Source of the DNA: Kalaharituber pfeilii
Taxonomy: Eukaryota > Ascomycota > Pezizomycetes > Pezizales > Pezizaceae
Assembly: GCA_015179045.1 (NCBI GenBank)
Contig: WHUZ01000003.1
Span: 1,426,001 to 1,490,000, forward strand
Direction of reading: 5' to 3'
Length of the DNA: 64,000 bases
A program made the translations under genes and the position numbers. Shown one piece after another: positions 23,887 to 36,359 of the stretch. The stretch's first letter is position 1; each line of letters begins with the position of its first letter. The notes beneath the pieces are model-generated. The model had not been told where the DNA came from, made no database searches, and saw only the letters and a program-made list of their open reading frames with translations.

Positions 23887-25131
23887 ATGCCTATGCAATT
23901 GCGCAAGCGCAAGGCGCCAGTCAACCCTCCCCCTCCCCCTCCTCCTAAGAAGACGAGAAAGGCGGAGCCTAAGAAGACTGCTGCCGCGAAAGTAAAGGGC
24001 GCGACTGAGACTGTGAAGAAGGCTTCTAAGAAGGTGGCAGCTGCCATAGAGAAAAAGGAGGAGGCCCCTGCCCTCGTGGAAACGAATCCAGCAACAGATG
24101 CTAAGGCTGAGGCAAAGCCTGATGCCAAACAAGAAGCGAAATCGGATGCTAAGTCAGAATCAAAGCCGGAGGCGAAGGCTGATGCAGAAACCGTTGCAAG
24201 CGCGTCCAATGCCGCCGCACCAGCTTCGGCTCCCGCCCCTGCAGCGCCTGCTGCTCCAGCGGCGAAGAAGGGACGAAGCAAGGCTGCGTCTGCGAAAGAA
24301 ACAAAGGAAACGAAGGAAGCGAAGGAAGCAGACGCGAAAGCTGATGCTAAAGATACCAAAGCTGATGCCAAAGCTACTCCAAAATTGAAAGTTGGCGATA
24401 CGCTGCCTACCGACTTGGGCGAGATCACGTTGGATGATGGTTCCAAGACCACGTTTGGTGCCCTCCTTGATGATTCTGATAAGGGAATTGTTTTGTTCTC
24501 GTACACAAAACAAAGCACACCGGGATGTAAGTACTCAATCGCGCGCCATTGCCCTGAATACGCATATATATATAGAGCCCCTTTTCTGTATATCTTTTTT
24601 CTTTTCTTTTTTTTTATTTCTTAAATAATTTAGTGTTATACATATATACGTGTATAATGTGTTTGGCTTCAAACCCTGGCAAGCAGTAAGCAAGTTATCT
24701 AATACACACGTTTGACAGGCACCACCCAAGCATGTGCCTTCCGTGACAACTATACTCTCTTTACCTCCGCAGGATACCGCGTCTATGGACTATCTGGGGA
24801 TAGCCACACAGACAATGCGAAGTTTAAAGCCAAACAGAATTTTGGGTATCCATTGATCAGTGACCCAACCTATACCTTCCACGAAAAACTAGGCATCAAG
24901 AGCACTGGAGCCAAATCAGGAACTGTGCGAAGTGTGATTGTCGTCCAAAAGGAGGGCGCAATTATTAAGGAGCACAAGACGGTGACCCCGAAGAATTCCC
25001 TTGATATCGCGAAGAAGGCTGTGGGAATTGAAGCTGCGGCTGCACCGGCAACTAACACGACCAAAACGATTGCAGTTCCGGCTCCGGCCCCCGCTACTGC
25101 TGAGGGTGAGGCGAAGCCTACAGACTCGTGA
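23887..25131 (+). CDS. DOT5: Nuclear thiol peroxidase, Dot5/PrxQ (AhpC-TSA) family
   Basis: Exons 23887-24526 and 24719-25131 are joined by an unusually long 192-nt intron (GTAAGT...GACAG), giving 350 aa. The peroxiredoxin domain covers about residues 168-315. It reduces hydroperoxides through a peroxidatic cysteine (C214, in TPGCTTQACAFRD) and a resolving cysteine five residues later (C219), the PrxQ/BCP arrangement found in yeast Dot5. The codon of C214 is split by the intron (T|GC). The first 165 residues are a Lys/Ala/Glu/Asp-rich low-complexity extension with DAKAEAK-type repeats and KRK clusters near the N-terminus that may act as a nuclear signal. The C-terminus is Ala/Pro/Thr-rich. 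Yeast Dot5 also has a shorter basic N-terminal extension and is nuclear; nuclear location here is inferred. Family assignment is firm because both cysteines, the FRDNY block and the GYPLISDP block are present. Confidence 0.92.
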
Positions 25132-28100
25132 GATGGCGTATTCCTTTTCTTTTTACTCCTCTCCGAACAACTGTAATCACTAGCAAATAGACCTTTGTCT
25201 TGGGATTAAAAGTTGTGCAAGTTGTATTTTTCTTCTTTTTTGAGATGAATGTTTACGTGTATTCAGCTAGTTAGGCTTGGCTCCACTGGCAAGTGATGGG
25301 ATATGTAAGGAATTTAACCTGTGAAGTGATGTCTGGTTTAGTTTGTACCAAGTTTGAAAGTCTATTGGAGCAAGGAATGGAGCGAGACTCGGGACGAAGT
25401 TGTCAAGGTGGAAAAAACCAACGATTGCAGGAGTTTTGGCGGGAATTTTATTTTTAATTTTATTTTTGTTCACTGGACACAATTTTAGGATGTAGGTAAT
25501 GGCCGAACTTCTGGAGGATTTTTAGCAATTTACTGAATCAGCTAATGACGGGGATGGAAAATGTGGTGGATTGGAGAGGTGTGGGGGACGTTGTAACTTA
25601 TGTGTTTCAATAATCTGCTTCCTCGCAGCCCATTCTGTATCTAATAGAAAATCATTTCCGTCCACAAGATCAGTTCAGGTAGTTTGCTTGTGAAGCCACG
25701 TTTTCTCGTTCCAAGCTGTCATTTTTCCCCCATGCGTGTTGTTAGGAACAGGTTCCTTTTGATATTTTGGTTACAGCTCTTTTCGCTTCTTGGATCGCGT
25801 CACCGTGTCAGCTCAGTTCATCCTCCATCCCGGCACCCGATAAAACTTGCAGCCAGACTAACCTACAACGAGAACCTCCACCCCCAACCCATTCTCTCCA
25901 AGGCACGAGTGTGTGCTGGTATCCTGCCTTAAAGCCCTCATGAATGGTGAAGTAGCCGCCATACTCATGAGTATTCTTCCCAATTGCGCATCCTCTGTAG
26001 CTACAAATACTTTCACTTCCGCCTCCGCTCTCCGCTTTCACCCCAATGAAAACCTTACAACCATAATTCCAATTGTGGTCTGGTCGCACTACCGTAAGTG
26101 CAACCCTATGAACATCTCTAGCTCCCCTCCACCCAACCCCACCCACCCACTTACTCTACTCTCCTCTCCTCTCAACCACCCCGCACTCTCCTTAAGTTCA
26201 ATTGACTGATTGTCTATCATTCCTTCGCTGGCTGCACCCAAACGTTATTGTTGCTCTTGGATAGTAGTACTTAGTAACCTTTTTGCCATATTTCTATATA
26301 TTTCTGAAAAAAATCTTGTTTTTTGTTCTTTTCCCCCAATATAAAGACCATTTGAACTTTAGAAAATGTGAGATGTGAGATTATTATTTATCTATAGATA
26401 GATTGATCAAGATTTTACACATTGAACAGTTTAGTAAAATTTCACTTCAAAAACAGCAGAAAGAAAAAAAAAAAACTTTCAAGCTTTCGATCAAACTAAT
26501 TAATATGAATGGGAGTTCATCTTGGCTGGGAATTTTGAGATTTTACGCCGCCGCAGCTAGCCAGCCGGATGGGACTGTTGTAGATACTTCCGTTTCTTAT
26601 ATATACTGGCAGAAGGGCAAGTATAAAAGACCTAGGAGTAACAGGTGAGGAGGGAATTAATATGGAGAGGGGAGGAGCAAACAAGAAGGTACAAATATGC
26701 AACAGGTAGGGGAATCTGTTGATTTTTAATTTGTTTTCTGGTCTTTGATATTTACAATTTCATTTGACTTCGTTCAAGTCTTCAATAGCACGATGAATGG
26801 GAGTTTCTTTTAAATCCGGTGTCTACTGTGAGGAATTGTTATCAACGTACTTCACCTGGTTGATATCAACAGGTAGAGTGCTCGAGTACAGATACTATCC
26901 ACCCATGTCCGTGCACTGCTATTCCTGGAGGGGTGAGTACTCTATTAGGGTATAACTTCTTTCGCACGGCGAACATTTATCAACAAATCAAAAAGTGTAG
27001 TTCATTCGACGGACATCGCACCCCATACAGTTTGGAACTAAATACTACTATATTTTGTTTGGAGAGACAAAGCCTTGATAGACCGTTGGCGGAAGACGTG
27101 GTTCAATGGCACTGCACTTAGAGGAACTGGATACAAAATGCAGGGCTTCGCCCCTCCACTTCGGGGCAACCCCCCCCTAATGGATGGTAAATATTCTGAT
27201 TTGTAGACTAGATGGATGCGGAATAAATCTAAATTCCTATTCGTCAACATCTGTCTAAATAATTCACTTCACAATGGCTTCCTAAATAATATTTACAAGA
27301 CAAATTAGCAAAGACTATTAATGCTAACCATTCTATGAAAAAAAAAAACTCGGAGAATTCTTTCAGAAGAAGCGATCCTATCTCTTCGCCTAGGTTGATT
27401 TTAAGACCTTGTCCTTCGTATGTTTGGTGTCCGTCTCTCGCCGTTCATGGGCCTCATATCTTAGCTGTTTTGTTTACGATATAAGTAATGTAGTGCCAAT
27501 AGTCCTTTGGGTGGGCCTTATGTACAAGTCATTTAAGCATCGAAAAATAGAGTCTTGTATTAGCTTAATTTTATTGAGGACTTACGCCTCAAGTAGGAGT
27601 GATTACGGCAACAATCAATTGCAACCCAACCTGCAACTGCAAATGGCAATCTTACTCTCCAACTCACCAAATCTAATCTCCAGCTTTATATCAAGATTTT
27701 GAGATAGCTTCCGGCAGGCTGCAGAAGGACTTATAGACAACGACCTTGAAATCTCCGACATCCTACCTTACCACAAACGGTTTTGTATATCATTGTGTAT
27801 ATGCAACATATACCTAGCGAGCTCGAAGATACGGTCGACATAGATACATTATGCTTCTAATAGTAGAGTAGTCAGTAGCAGCTTCATTACTTGTAGAATA
27901 GTATGCAAATTGTCCTCGTGCTCCTAATTTTTCGGACCGTCACCATAAAATCCAACAATGCTGTGCTGGGTTGAACGATAGGTCTAGCATAAACTTTTAC
28001 CCAAACTGTTAGCGATTATTCCGGTGTGAACGTCAATGGTTGGTTACAGTCTCAATATGTAAGTTGTTAGACTCGACAGAAGCAAAGACTTAGATCAACC

Positions 28101-28286
28101 CACTGATCAATAGAACCCTTGCAAGGCCCATCTCGTAAAATCTCTTACAAGCAGAAACATATCGCATTCTCCTCTAAACATGTGTACAGGGAGGTATTGA
28201 CAATTGTATCGCCTCTGTGAGTCCATTCATTGCCCACTCTGATAATCCTCCTGTCAGCGTTGGTGGTGTTGGCCAGCTTATCTCTT
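25132..28286. other. AT-rich region, no intact gene seen
   Basis: The first 150 bases fit the DOT5 3'UTR. Between 25.6 and 26.2 kb there is a C-rich patch with short frames and splice-like motifs but no family pattern. From 26.2 kb onward the DNA is AT-rich with frequent stops in all frames. A small GC hairpin with GCCCC/GGGGC arms occurs near 27151-27168. Confidence 0.5.
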
Positions 28287-29446
28287 TTAAGGTGCTGATG
28301 AAGCCATTTCATAATAGCTTGCATCGAGTGAAGACGTCAAACTTTTCACACAGTCCTCCAGAGAAGCACCTTTAATATGTTTCTGAATGTGATCCTCCCT
28401 CAGATCAACAACACGAGCCCCAAGGTCTCTTCCATTCACCTTGGCCTGACTATAATCAAGATCCTGGCCGTTGGAAATAAAATCTTCTCCCATGATCCTT
28501 TCAGCCTGAGGCTCGTCTCCAAGTGTCTATTTGAGCGTAACCCTAATACCCTTCTTCAAGCCTGCCCTCGTCTTTGAATTGCTCATTCCTTCATTTGTGA
28601 AAACACTATCCCTTCGTCAAGACCTTATTGATTTTTCTTAGAAACAAATCACAAATCACGATACATAACTCCATAGTAATCTCATCTGCCCCGGTGCAAC
28701 AGCAAACGGCTGAAAAACGGCATCCCTAGAGTCGCCTGTTCATATCAATATCAGGGCTTACTCCTGCTTACGGTCAATTTTTCGTGTGGCGGGTAGGTTC
28801 TCTTCCTTGAACATAGTCTTTAGGCTATCCTTGTTGAAGTTGAATTGTAGGCAGTTGGTTGTAATAACTGAGCCGCACCCCTTGCAAAAAGGCAAGAAGC
28901 TGAGTACAATATCGTCAACGTCAATAAATAAAGATCCACTGAACGTTGTTGATACTATCACACCCTCGCCGTTAGTGAATCCTTCATCTAAGGTGCATAA
29001 AACAAACTCCTTGAGTGATTCAAACTGTTCACGGTATACACATCAACGGAGTCTTGCGGAAGCCATTTAGCCACAGATATATCTGAGCAGAACAAAATAA
29101 CACAAGTGTAAACTAGGTAACCCTACGATTGTGGAATTGCAGCTACCTGCGCATGAACCGCACGTTTCTACTGTGGCAGTTAGAAATTTTTCGCACTCGA
29201 GTGCTTATTGTGCTTACCACAATCGTCCCTCCGAACAAGTGCACTTCCCTCTTAGTGACCTTCATTATTTTTACAATCCTATTCCAATGTGAGGTTTTGC
29301 TATCCAATTTGGCGACTTCTTCTTCATATCCCCTTTATCGAATTTTTGTCCTTATATCCTCAAAGCCAGTAGCAATTGCTTTTGCAAGTTCTGCAATAGG
29401 CTTAATTCGCATTCCTTTCAGAATCTCCGAAAGCCTACCGCCATGA
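28287..29446 (-). pseudogene. Possible heavily decayed protein-coding region
   Basis: On the minus strand, separate short frames have protein-like rather than random translations: around 29446-29300 (RLSEILKGMRIKPIAELAKA), then 28961-28758 (FKEENLPATRKIDRKQE) and 28493-28287 (GARVVDLREDHIQKHIKGAS). They are interrupted by stops and frame changes and no exon chain can be built. I recognise no family. It could be an old gene inactivated by point mutation, which would fit the AT-rich setting, or chance. Confidence 0.2.
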
Positions 29447-31715
29447 GTCGGTCTCTCTAACTTATTTATATTGTAACCGTTCGTTAGTTGAACGAGTTAA
29501 CATCTCCATTGCCAGGCTCAACACTGCATTCTCTGGACTGAATGCGTAGTTGAGCAGCACTCCAAGCGACATACAGACTCCACAATAATCAAAGAGGCAA
29601 AGACATGTTTTTGTTTGATCTTGCCGTGATGTTTGTAGCTGATCTGTTCTATACAGACGATGCAATCAAGGCACGCAATAACTTCTAGTAGTGCTGCAGG
29701 ATTTTCTAGGATACTTGATAGCTGGAAAAATGAGTGAAGATTTTTTGAGAAAGGATAATAAAGGTAGGGGTATCAAGTAGTCCGTGAAACTGGGAACGGT
29801 ATAGCTTGGCCAATTTCCAGCTCATGCTTTAAGGTCATCCGTTGGAGGACAGTAGCTGCGAGAGTTGGAGTGAGACAGTAGGATATCAAAAGTTTCATGT
29901 GATAAGCAGGTCTATTCGTCTATATGTACGTACATAGAAATGAACAAAGAATGCGAGGGGATAAGACTATAAGCAGAATTGAAAAAAGACAGAATGAACG
30001 GGTGGATGCTTGACAGAACCACGGAATGAGGGCGGGATGAATGGCTCGATAATTGGATGGACGGATGGGTTGAACGGGTGAATTGAGGGGCAGGAACAGC
30101 TTTTTTCTGCCGTTCGTGATATACGCATGTAGTCATGCTTCCCACGTGTCGCAAATTGTCCCCATATGTCTACACTGCGCCATAAGCCGCACCGTCCTAC
30201 CACAGCGAGAGTGGGGCCCTTGTCGATATGTATTATCTTTGGATAGGAAATGTTTAATGTTTTCAAGGAATGAGGAGCTCGCACTTGCTACAATACATTT
30301 TACTGCACAGTCCATCTTATAAGCTTGCCTTATTTTGTCTATTACCATCAATAATGGAAAAAAAATAACGGCTTTTAAAATAATAGAGTCTACTGAGGAA
30401 CAAATATTATGCTCTGGGTCTGGTTTACGAGACCACTTATTCACTCTATATTGCACCACATAAAAATCGAACCGGTATGACCATTTCCAAAAACCTAAAT
30501 CTATGGCATTTCTGTCAATTTGGTCTGGATTGCCAGGTTATATTCCTCCCCTCAGCTTGCAATCACTTACAAATAAGAGTTATAAAGGAGTATGTTTATC
30601 TAAATTGCAACCATTTTCACTCGTCTTATATACAGCTGCGCTATCCCAACAAAGGGTAACAGATCCTTCTTCCACGCTGAGGGTAACGCAAGTACTGACC
30701 ATCCCTCCATTCCCTTCGCAAATATAAGTGTCTTTCAAGTAGCTTGTACTCATCTCCCATGCCTACCTAGTAATATCCAGGAACACTTGAAGCCTCAAAT
30801 AGTACTTTCAAATTGTTTACGAATTATGTATAATACTAGACCTATAGTGACTAGTGAGCCGAGGCATTGTGCATGAGAGCTGCAGTATATTAAGCTATAT
30901 ATCAGAGATAAACCAACATTGCAACAACGCGCAACAAAATCATCTGTCATAACTTAGATAAAAGCATATACTCCTTGTTAAGCCAAGTTCGACATTAGGG
31001 AATAGGTAAATATAAACTGGAACACACTTTTAAAAGCTTATAGGATATAGGGATTCCATGACAACTGATGCATGAACAAACGCCAACCTACTCTCACTCC
31101 CCCGCAGCCGCCCACATGTCTCGTCCCACTCGTAATTTAGTCCAAAATCGACGGCCTCAAATTGTTATACTTAGTGCCATGGCAGGTCTGGCAAACAAAA
31201 CGAGTTTTTTCAATGGGCATAGAGATAGAGTGCTACTGCCTAGCCTGCTCGTCCCTATTCCCGTATCTTAGTCCCCTCAACACCCGTTTCCCGTATGTAT
31301 AGATGCAGTTCAATAGGGTAACAATAAGCAACATAAATAAAAATCAAGAAATACGGGATGGATGGTAATAAACATAGAAGCGACGAAGACAGTAAACAGA
31401 TATAAACCACCCGAACGAACGACCGGAGTCACCACACAGGTACACAAACGCGCACGCACACACACAATACATGCACATACCAACATACATACGCAAATTT
31501 CACCATACTACACTCAGGCTCTCCATCCCCACGCAGACTAAGGCACCTATTTAGAAATGAAAAAAGTATCATAGGTGCACACGCCGATAGTCGTGAAAAA
31601 GAAATACAAACTGAAAAAAGTACAAACATGAATTATACCCGAACTCCAAACCCCTATTGCCCCACACGTTCAAGAGGCTAAGAGCAAGAAGGAAATACCA
31701 ACTCAGATATAGAAA
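29447..31715. other. AT-rich region without a supported gene
   Basis: No gene pattern was found. A degenerate GGATG/GAACGGG-type direct repeat cluster lies at about 29998-30085. The last few hundred bases should contain the 3'UTR of the minus-strand E3 ligase gene ending at 31716, and an ACAC-rich patch is at 31438-31470. Confidence 0.5.
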
Positions 31716-33799
31716 TTAGCGATGTCCCGTCAGTGCCAAAAAGTCGTCCTCTTCATCCTCGTCATCATCTTCCAAAATGGTCTCGTCAATGTCCGTGAAA
31801 AGGGCTTGCTCGTCCGGCGCGCTTTCGTGATCACTCTCACAGTGACTCCAAGAATCTGTGTCTTCTTCGTCTTCCTCAGATGAGTCCCATCCATCATCGT
31901 AAATCAGTCCGGTTTCTGACACCATGTTAATTGCATCATCAGCTGAAGCTATAACAGCAGTTGCTGCCATAAGCGTGCTAGTTCCCGTGGAGTCTCCATT
32001 GCTGCTTGAAGGCGTTGGGTTTGAGAGAAGTGGAGCTCTGTCCGGTGGAAGCGCAGTAGGTGTCATATGGTCATGTTCCCCACTACCTGGAGGGGAAAGG
32101 CCTGATGTTGAATCCTCGGGCCTTATTAGACGAACTTGACTGGTATTGTATGATCTACAAGTATCACATTTTAAACCCAGAAAGTGGAAGGGAACATTGC
32201 TCCTGGCCGAGCAGTCATTGCAGCTGATCAAGCACCGCCAACTATCATACGGGGGTGGTAATGGCTGATGCGCTATCTCATTATCAAGTGCTCGGAACTG
32301 TGACTCCATATTGATGATCGTTCGATAACAACTAAGAAAATGTCAGAACAAGCCAGGAAAATTGTAATTTGGTAGATGGCTGGGTATACTCACGTTGGAC
32401 ATCGGTATGAGCTTTTCATATGCTCATAATAACATACATGATGTATCGAATGCCCACATTTCTGACCCATAAGTCAGATATCTTCAAAAAACATTGTGGT
32501 ACGCAGTTCTTACCATAAAAACAACTGTTAGCGTTGATGTGAACATGAACTCTCCACAAATGGGACAGTCACATTCTGTGCTTCTTTCGATACATCGATG
32601 ATGCTCTTGTAGCCTTATAGACATACATACGCCACATTTCTATGAACATCAGTATATGGTTAAGATCAATGCCAGGCATATGGATTAGATACCTTGCAAT
32701 GGAAGAAGTCCTTTCCTAAACCAGCTCCAATTCTGCAAATTCCGCAATCATCACAATGGTAGATCTTTTTCTCAGGATCGTCGTCCCATAATTTGCACTA
32801 CGACACAACAATAATCAGTCACCGTCGATGGCAGACAATAAGCATTATACCAACCTTGTCACAGTAATACCTTGCAGACTTAACGCCGCAATACCTGCAA
32901 TCCTGTTGAGCAGGTTGTGCTTTCCCACAATGCATGCAGAGCATATTTTTCGTTTCTCGCCGTATCAAAATATGATCCTCTGCCTCGTCATGGCAAAACC
33001 TGCATGTATGCCACCTGTGACACGTGCTGCATTGAAGCTTGACGCCCCGTTTATAGTGGCTACATCCAAGCTCACTGCCTTTATGATAGGTCGGCCGAGC
33101 GTCTTCCTCTGTTACTTCAAACGGATTTTCCTTCTGTGAGGGATAGACCTGCTGTGACATTTTCTTCTTCTCTTTTGAAGCATTGTACTTTTCCGTCATA
33201 ACAGCATGCATCTTCTTGGCCTTTTCCCGTTCACTGATGTCCATTTTGTGAATTTCTACCAGTAGCTGGCGCAGGGCCTTCTGCCCGTCGTCCTCTGGTA
33301 GAGCGACAGGCTTCAGACTGTCATCGTCGCTTGCTGTATTTGGTCTTTGTTCCATATTTAGCCGAGAATTCGATGTTTGAGCTTGGGACGATCCTTCGGG
33401 TGGAGACATGGTCGGAGGGTCAAATCCCGAAATAGCGTTTGTCAATGAGTTGTCTGTTCGACCAGTTGCTGCTAAATCTCCATTGTAGGCTGCGTCACCT
33501 GCATCCGACGTTGGCGGCGGCCGCAGAGCGGGAGGGTCATTTTCAACAGCAACCACCGTTTGCTCCGAGATCGTATCATCGAGATCGCTGTCGGCTTGGT
33601 TTACTGCAGAGCTCAAGGGGAGCTGTAGCGTTTGCGGGGCCTGGTGAAATGCCTGCACAGGGTGTAACGAGGTGCCAGAAGGGCCCTCAAGCAGGTCATG
33701 TGACGTGGGTCGCTGAGGCTGTTCTGAGTTGGCTCCAGTACTCGACCAGCTAAGCCGCCTTCCGACATAATTGTAAATTGAGGTAGCATAGGTTGTCAT
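31716..33799 (-). CDS. CHY zinc finger / RING-type E3 ubiquitin ligase (RCHY1/Pirh2-like)
   Basis: Five minus-strand exons (33799-32855, 32797-32693, 32639-32514, 32461-32394, 32331-31716) with introns of 53-62 nt give about 619 aa. In order: a disordered Ser/Pro-rich N-terminus of about 240 residues with a charged [10 protein letters not shown] helix, a CHY zinc finger ([13 protein letters not shown]...[11 protein letters not shown], about 245-315), a CTCHY finger ([13 protein letters not shown]), a RING (CPICGEFMF...[13 protein letters not shown]...CPTC, about 373-416) and the zinc ribbon CNDC...[17 protein letters not shown]. The C-terminal tail is strongly acidic (DDDEDEEDD). This order is the Pirh2/RCHY1 order; the mammalian protein ubiquitinates p53, whereas fungal substrates are unknown to me. 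The start is uncertain: an in-frame ATG at 33841 adds 14 residues, and upstream exons cannot be excluded. Confidence 0.88.
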
Positions 33800-35294
33800 G
33801 ACTGTAAGAATTGTGCAGACAGATGGGCCTGACAAAAGCACCCTTGGAGCTAGGAGAGGAAGGTGAGGGGATACAAGCCCGGGCTCTGATCAAGTTACAG
33901 GGCTTTGAAGAGCTCGGATTGGATATTTCTGGCCGTCTTGAGTGCGTGTACGATCGGGGGGATATTGCAGCCTCAGATGAGTTGAACGAGGCAATTACCG
34001 TCGAAGCGATCGTGAGTGCTGTCCCTGTCCTGCTCAGTGCAGCCCTGCCTCCAGAAGCTTTGGTCGTTGACGAAAGTGCAGCGTTCGGTATTGTCTGCGA
34101 GCTATGCTGTTTCCAGCAAATGTGCAACGAAAAGTTCACTTTTTTTCCGATCAGGGCCAGTGAGCAGACCTGTATTGTCACCCAGTAATTGAGGGACAGC
34201 GTCAAGATGCTCAGCTGAATCAATGGGCAGGGGCAACCGAACGATTCTGACAGCAACCAGTCTGATACAACCTTGCAAAATTAGGAGCTGATGCTTGGGG
34301 GGTATGCCAATGGGGGGGCTGACGGAAAGAATTGTTGAGTATGGCTTCGGTGATTTTGCTCGAGGGGTTGATGAGGGCAATAGAAATCATAGAAAGAGCG
34401 GCCTCAAGATCTCGAGTAGTATTCACGGCTCCCTGATTTCCCATCGCCACTTGGTTCGCAGCTGGTTCTGACGCCCTTGCCCTCTGACCACCGCGTCACG
34501 ACAGAACATGAATATTAGCGCACTGTCTGGTTCTGGCGGATCTCGCTCAAGGCGAATCCACAAACACAGTCTGATTATAAGCAATCAGCGGAAACACCGC
34601 ACCAGCTCTCCAATTCTCGCCAGGCTGGTGCTGATATCGAAGATGTATTGAGGTTTACTACAGCACTCACTTATGCACTCTACATAATATGCGAGTCCAG
34701 CTAGGTACATGGTTTGGCAGTGAATCGACTATGATACAAACCAGTACAGAGCCGCAGCCCAGCCTTCAATGCTATTAATAGTGATGCAGAGATGTGCACC
34801 TGGCGGGCTTGTAAATCAGAGTTCAAGAACAAGAGTAGTATGGGCGCAGGCTCACCACAAATATGCTGAACCTCTCATGGGCCACGCCAGGCAATGGCCT
34901 TACGAGACTAGCAATGGCCGATTTTTTGGGGGGTTGACGAAATCAGCCAGGCATTAGCCTAGTTGCGAAGAGCATATTTAATTTCCTGTGTAGAGTCCTG
35001 TACTCGAGCACTCGAGTGCAATACTTACCTAATCGCTCAATCGCCCCTGTCCAGTGCTTATCTGAGTGCTGGTGTAACGCACATCCATGCGCCCCAGCAC
35101 TGCCGCTCACGCATTAATTTCTCTCTAGAAAAAAAAAAAAGAGAGAGCGCGAGACTAAGGGGAGTAGAGAGAGGGAAACCCTCATGCTACGGACAATCAC
35201 AGCTCAATAGATCTGCGAGAAATTGACCCTAAATGCGAAGGAAAAAAAAGGCCATAGAGCTCTGAGATTTCTGTCCCCAAGGTCCACATTCTCC
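33800..35294. other. Intergenic region between divergent E3-ligase and LYR genes
   Basis: It holds the promoters of two divergent genes. Long frames overlap on both strands at 33811-34256 (125 codons plus, 168 codons minus), and a minus frame at 34220-34450 contains a regular helix-like stretch (LEAALSMISIALINPSSKI). None shows a recognisable family or clean splice link to the E3 gene, so I treat them as leader sequence or relic. Confidence 0.45.
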
Positions 35295-35792
35295 ATGTTG
35301 CACCGCCTCCCCGTGACTCGCCTACACCCAATGTCTCTGGGCCCATCCCGAACGGCCGTCCTCCATGCCTATCGAGCACTTTACCGACAGGGCCTAAAAG
35401 CTGTTCAGTACTCCGCTCCAGCCCGCTACGCCATCCGTGACAAATTGCGAAAATCATTTCGTCAGCGCTCCCAAACCGACTTCAACCAGAAACGGATTGA
35501 CAACACCTTGGAGTTTCTCAGGACTGCAGCCGAGCGAGTGGGCATAGAACATCGCATCGTGAGGAACCTGTGTCATGTCCATTTTTGGCAGCAAAACCCA
35601 AAGACTCGGAGGTATGCGCTTTTTGTCCCCTCCACAACCTCACACCGCATGTGAAGGTCTGTTGCTAACCATTCCTATCCATGCTATAGACAGGTCACTG
35701 CAGCCCTAAGGCAAAATGCCCCTGCCACATTTCAGGCCTATGAAGAGACCATTCGGCTTTTGAACGAGTCCGCCGATTTAGACCTTGTGTAA
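35295..35792 (+). CDS. Small LYR-motif (Complex1_LYR-like, DUF1763-type) protein
   Basis: Exons 35295-35611 and 35690-35792 are joined by a 78-nt intron (GTATGC...CTATAG) and give 139 aa. The chosen ATG is the first in frame; a second at 35331 would remove 12 residues. The core reads AYRALYRQGLKAVQYS followed by RYAIRDKLRKSFRQR, matching the LYR pattern: a small tripartite motif at the start of helix 1, then a conserved distal Phe in a basic helix. LYR proteins act in mitochondria as assembly factors or subunits of respiratory complexes and Fe-S delivery, partnering acyl carrier protein. The N-terminus (MLHRLPVTRLHPMSLGPSR) is basic and lacks acids, compatible with a matrix presequence. The specific client is not deducible. 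Confidence 0.75.
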
Positions 35793-36359
35793 TTCTTGAA
35801 TACAAAAAGTGTTCATTCGGTATTTACTGCAAGTATAAGCGTGTGGGCTTAGGCGGCTATATAAGGGACAGTCCCTAGAAGAACGGCTTGCTAGTTAAAT
35901 TAGAATGTATATTCAATAAGATTAAATGTACATCATGGCACGAGTTGTGGCGGGCACAGGGTATGAACAAAACGCCTGGGAGCGGCCCCAAGGTGTATAT
36001 ATTTTTACACAAAATGCCAATCCGGATCTAAAAACACCGAAACCGTCCAATCCAGTAATATGTTCTTCAGCAAGATGACCGGCACATCTCTGCCAGCTCA
36101 ACTATCAAACCACAATCCAACCCGATAACAGAATTCAAATATCCACGCCAATCGACCAAAAAAATGTAACCTCCAAGCAGAATCAACCAAGCCCGCTAAA
36201 TAGTCCCAGGACCGTAAAAGAAGCACACGTCCTTTCCAAGGAGTTGCCAATCGGAAGGTTAGGTTAAGAAATAAGATATGTCAAAAAAAAATAAACATCA
36301 AGTTCGTAAAAGGAGGAAAATAGTCATGCGTCTAGCATTGACCACCCCGGGGCCGTCTA
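35793..36359. other. Convergent intergenic region
   Basis: It lies between the 3' ends of the LYR gene (plus) and the barwin-like gene (minus). AT-rich, no open frame of note; polyadenylation signals for both genes are expected here. Confidence 0.5.

Noticed and set aside
33811..34188. 125-codon plus-strand frame next to the CHY-RING gene
   Set aside because: It lies opposite an equally long minus frame, has no recognisable family and no promoter or terminator context. A small gene here cannot be fully excluded.
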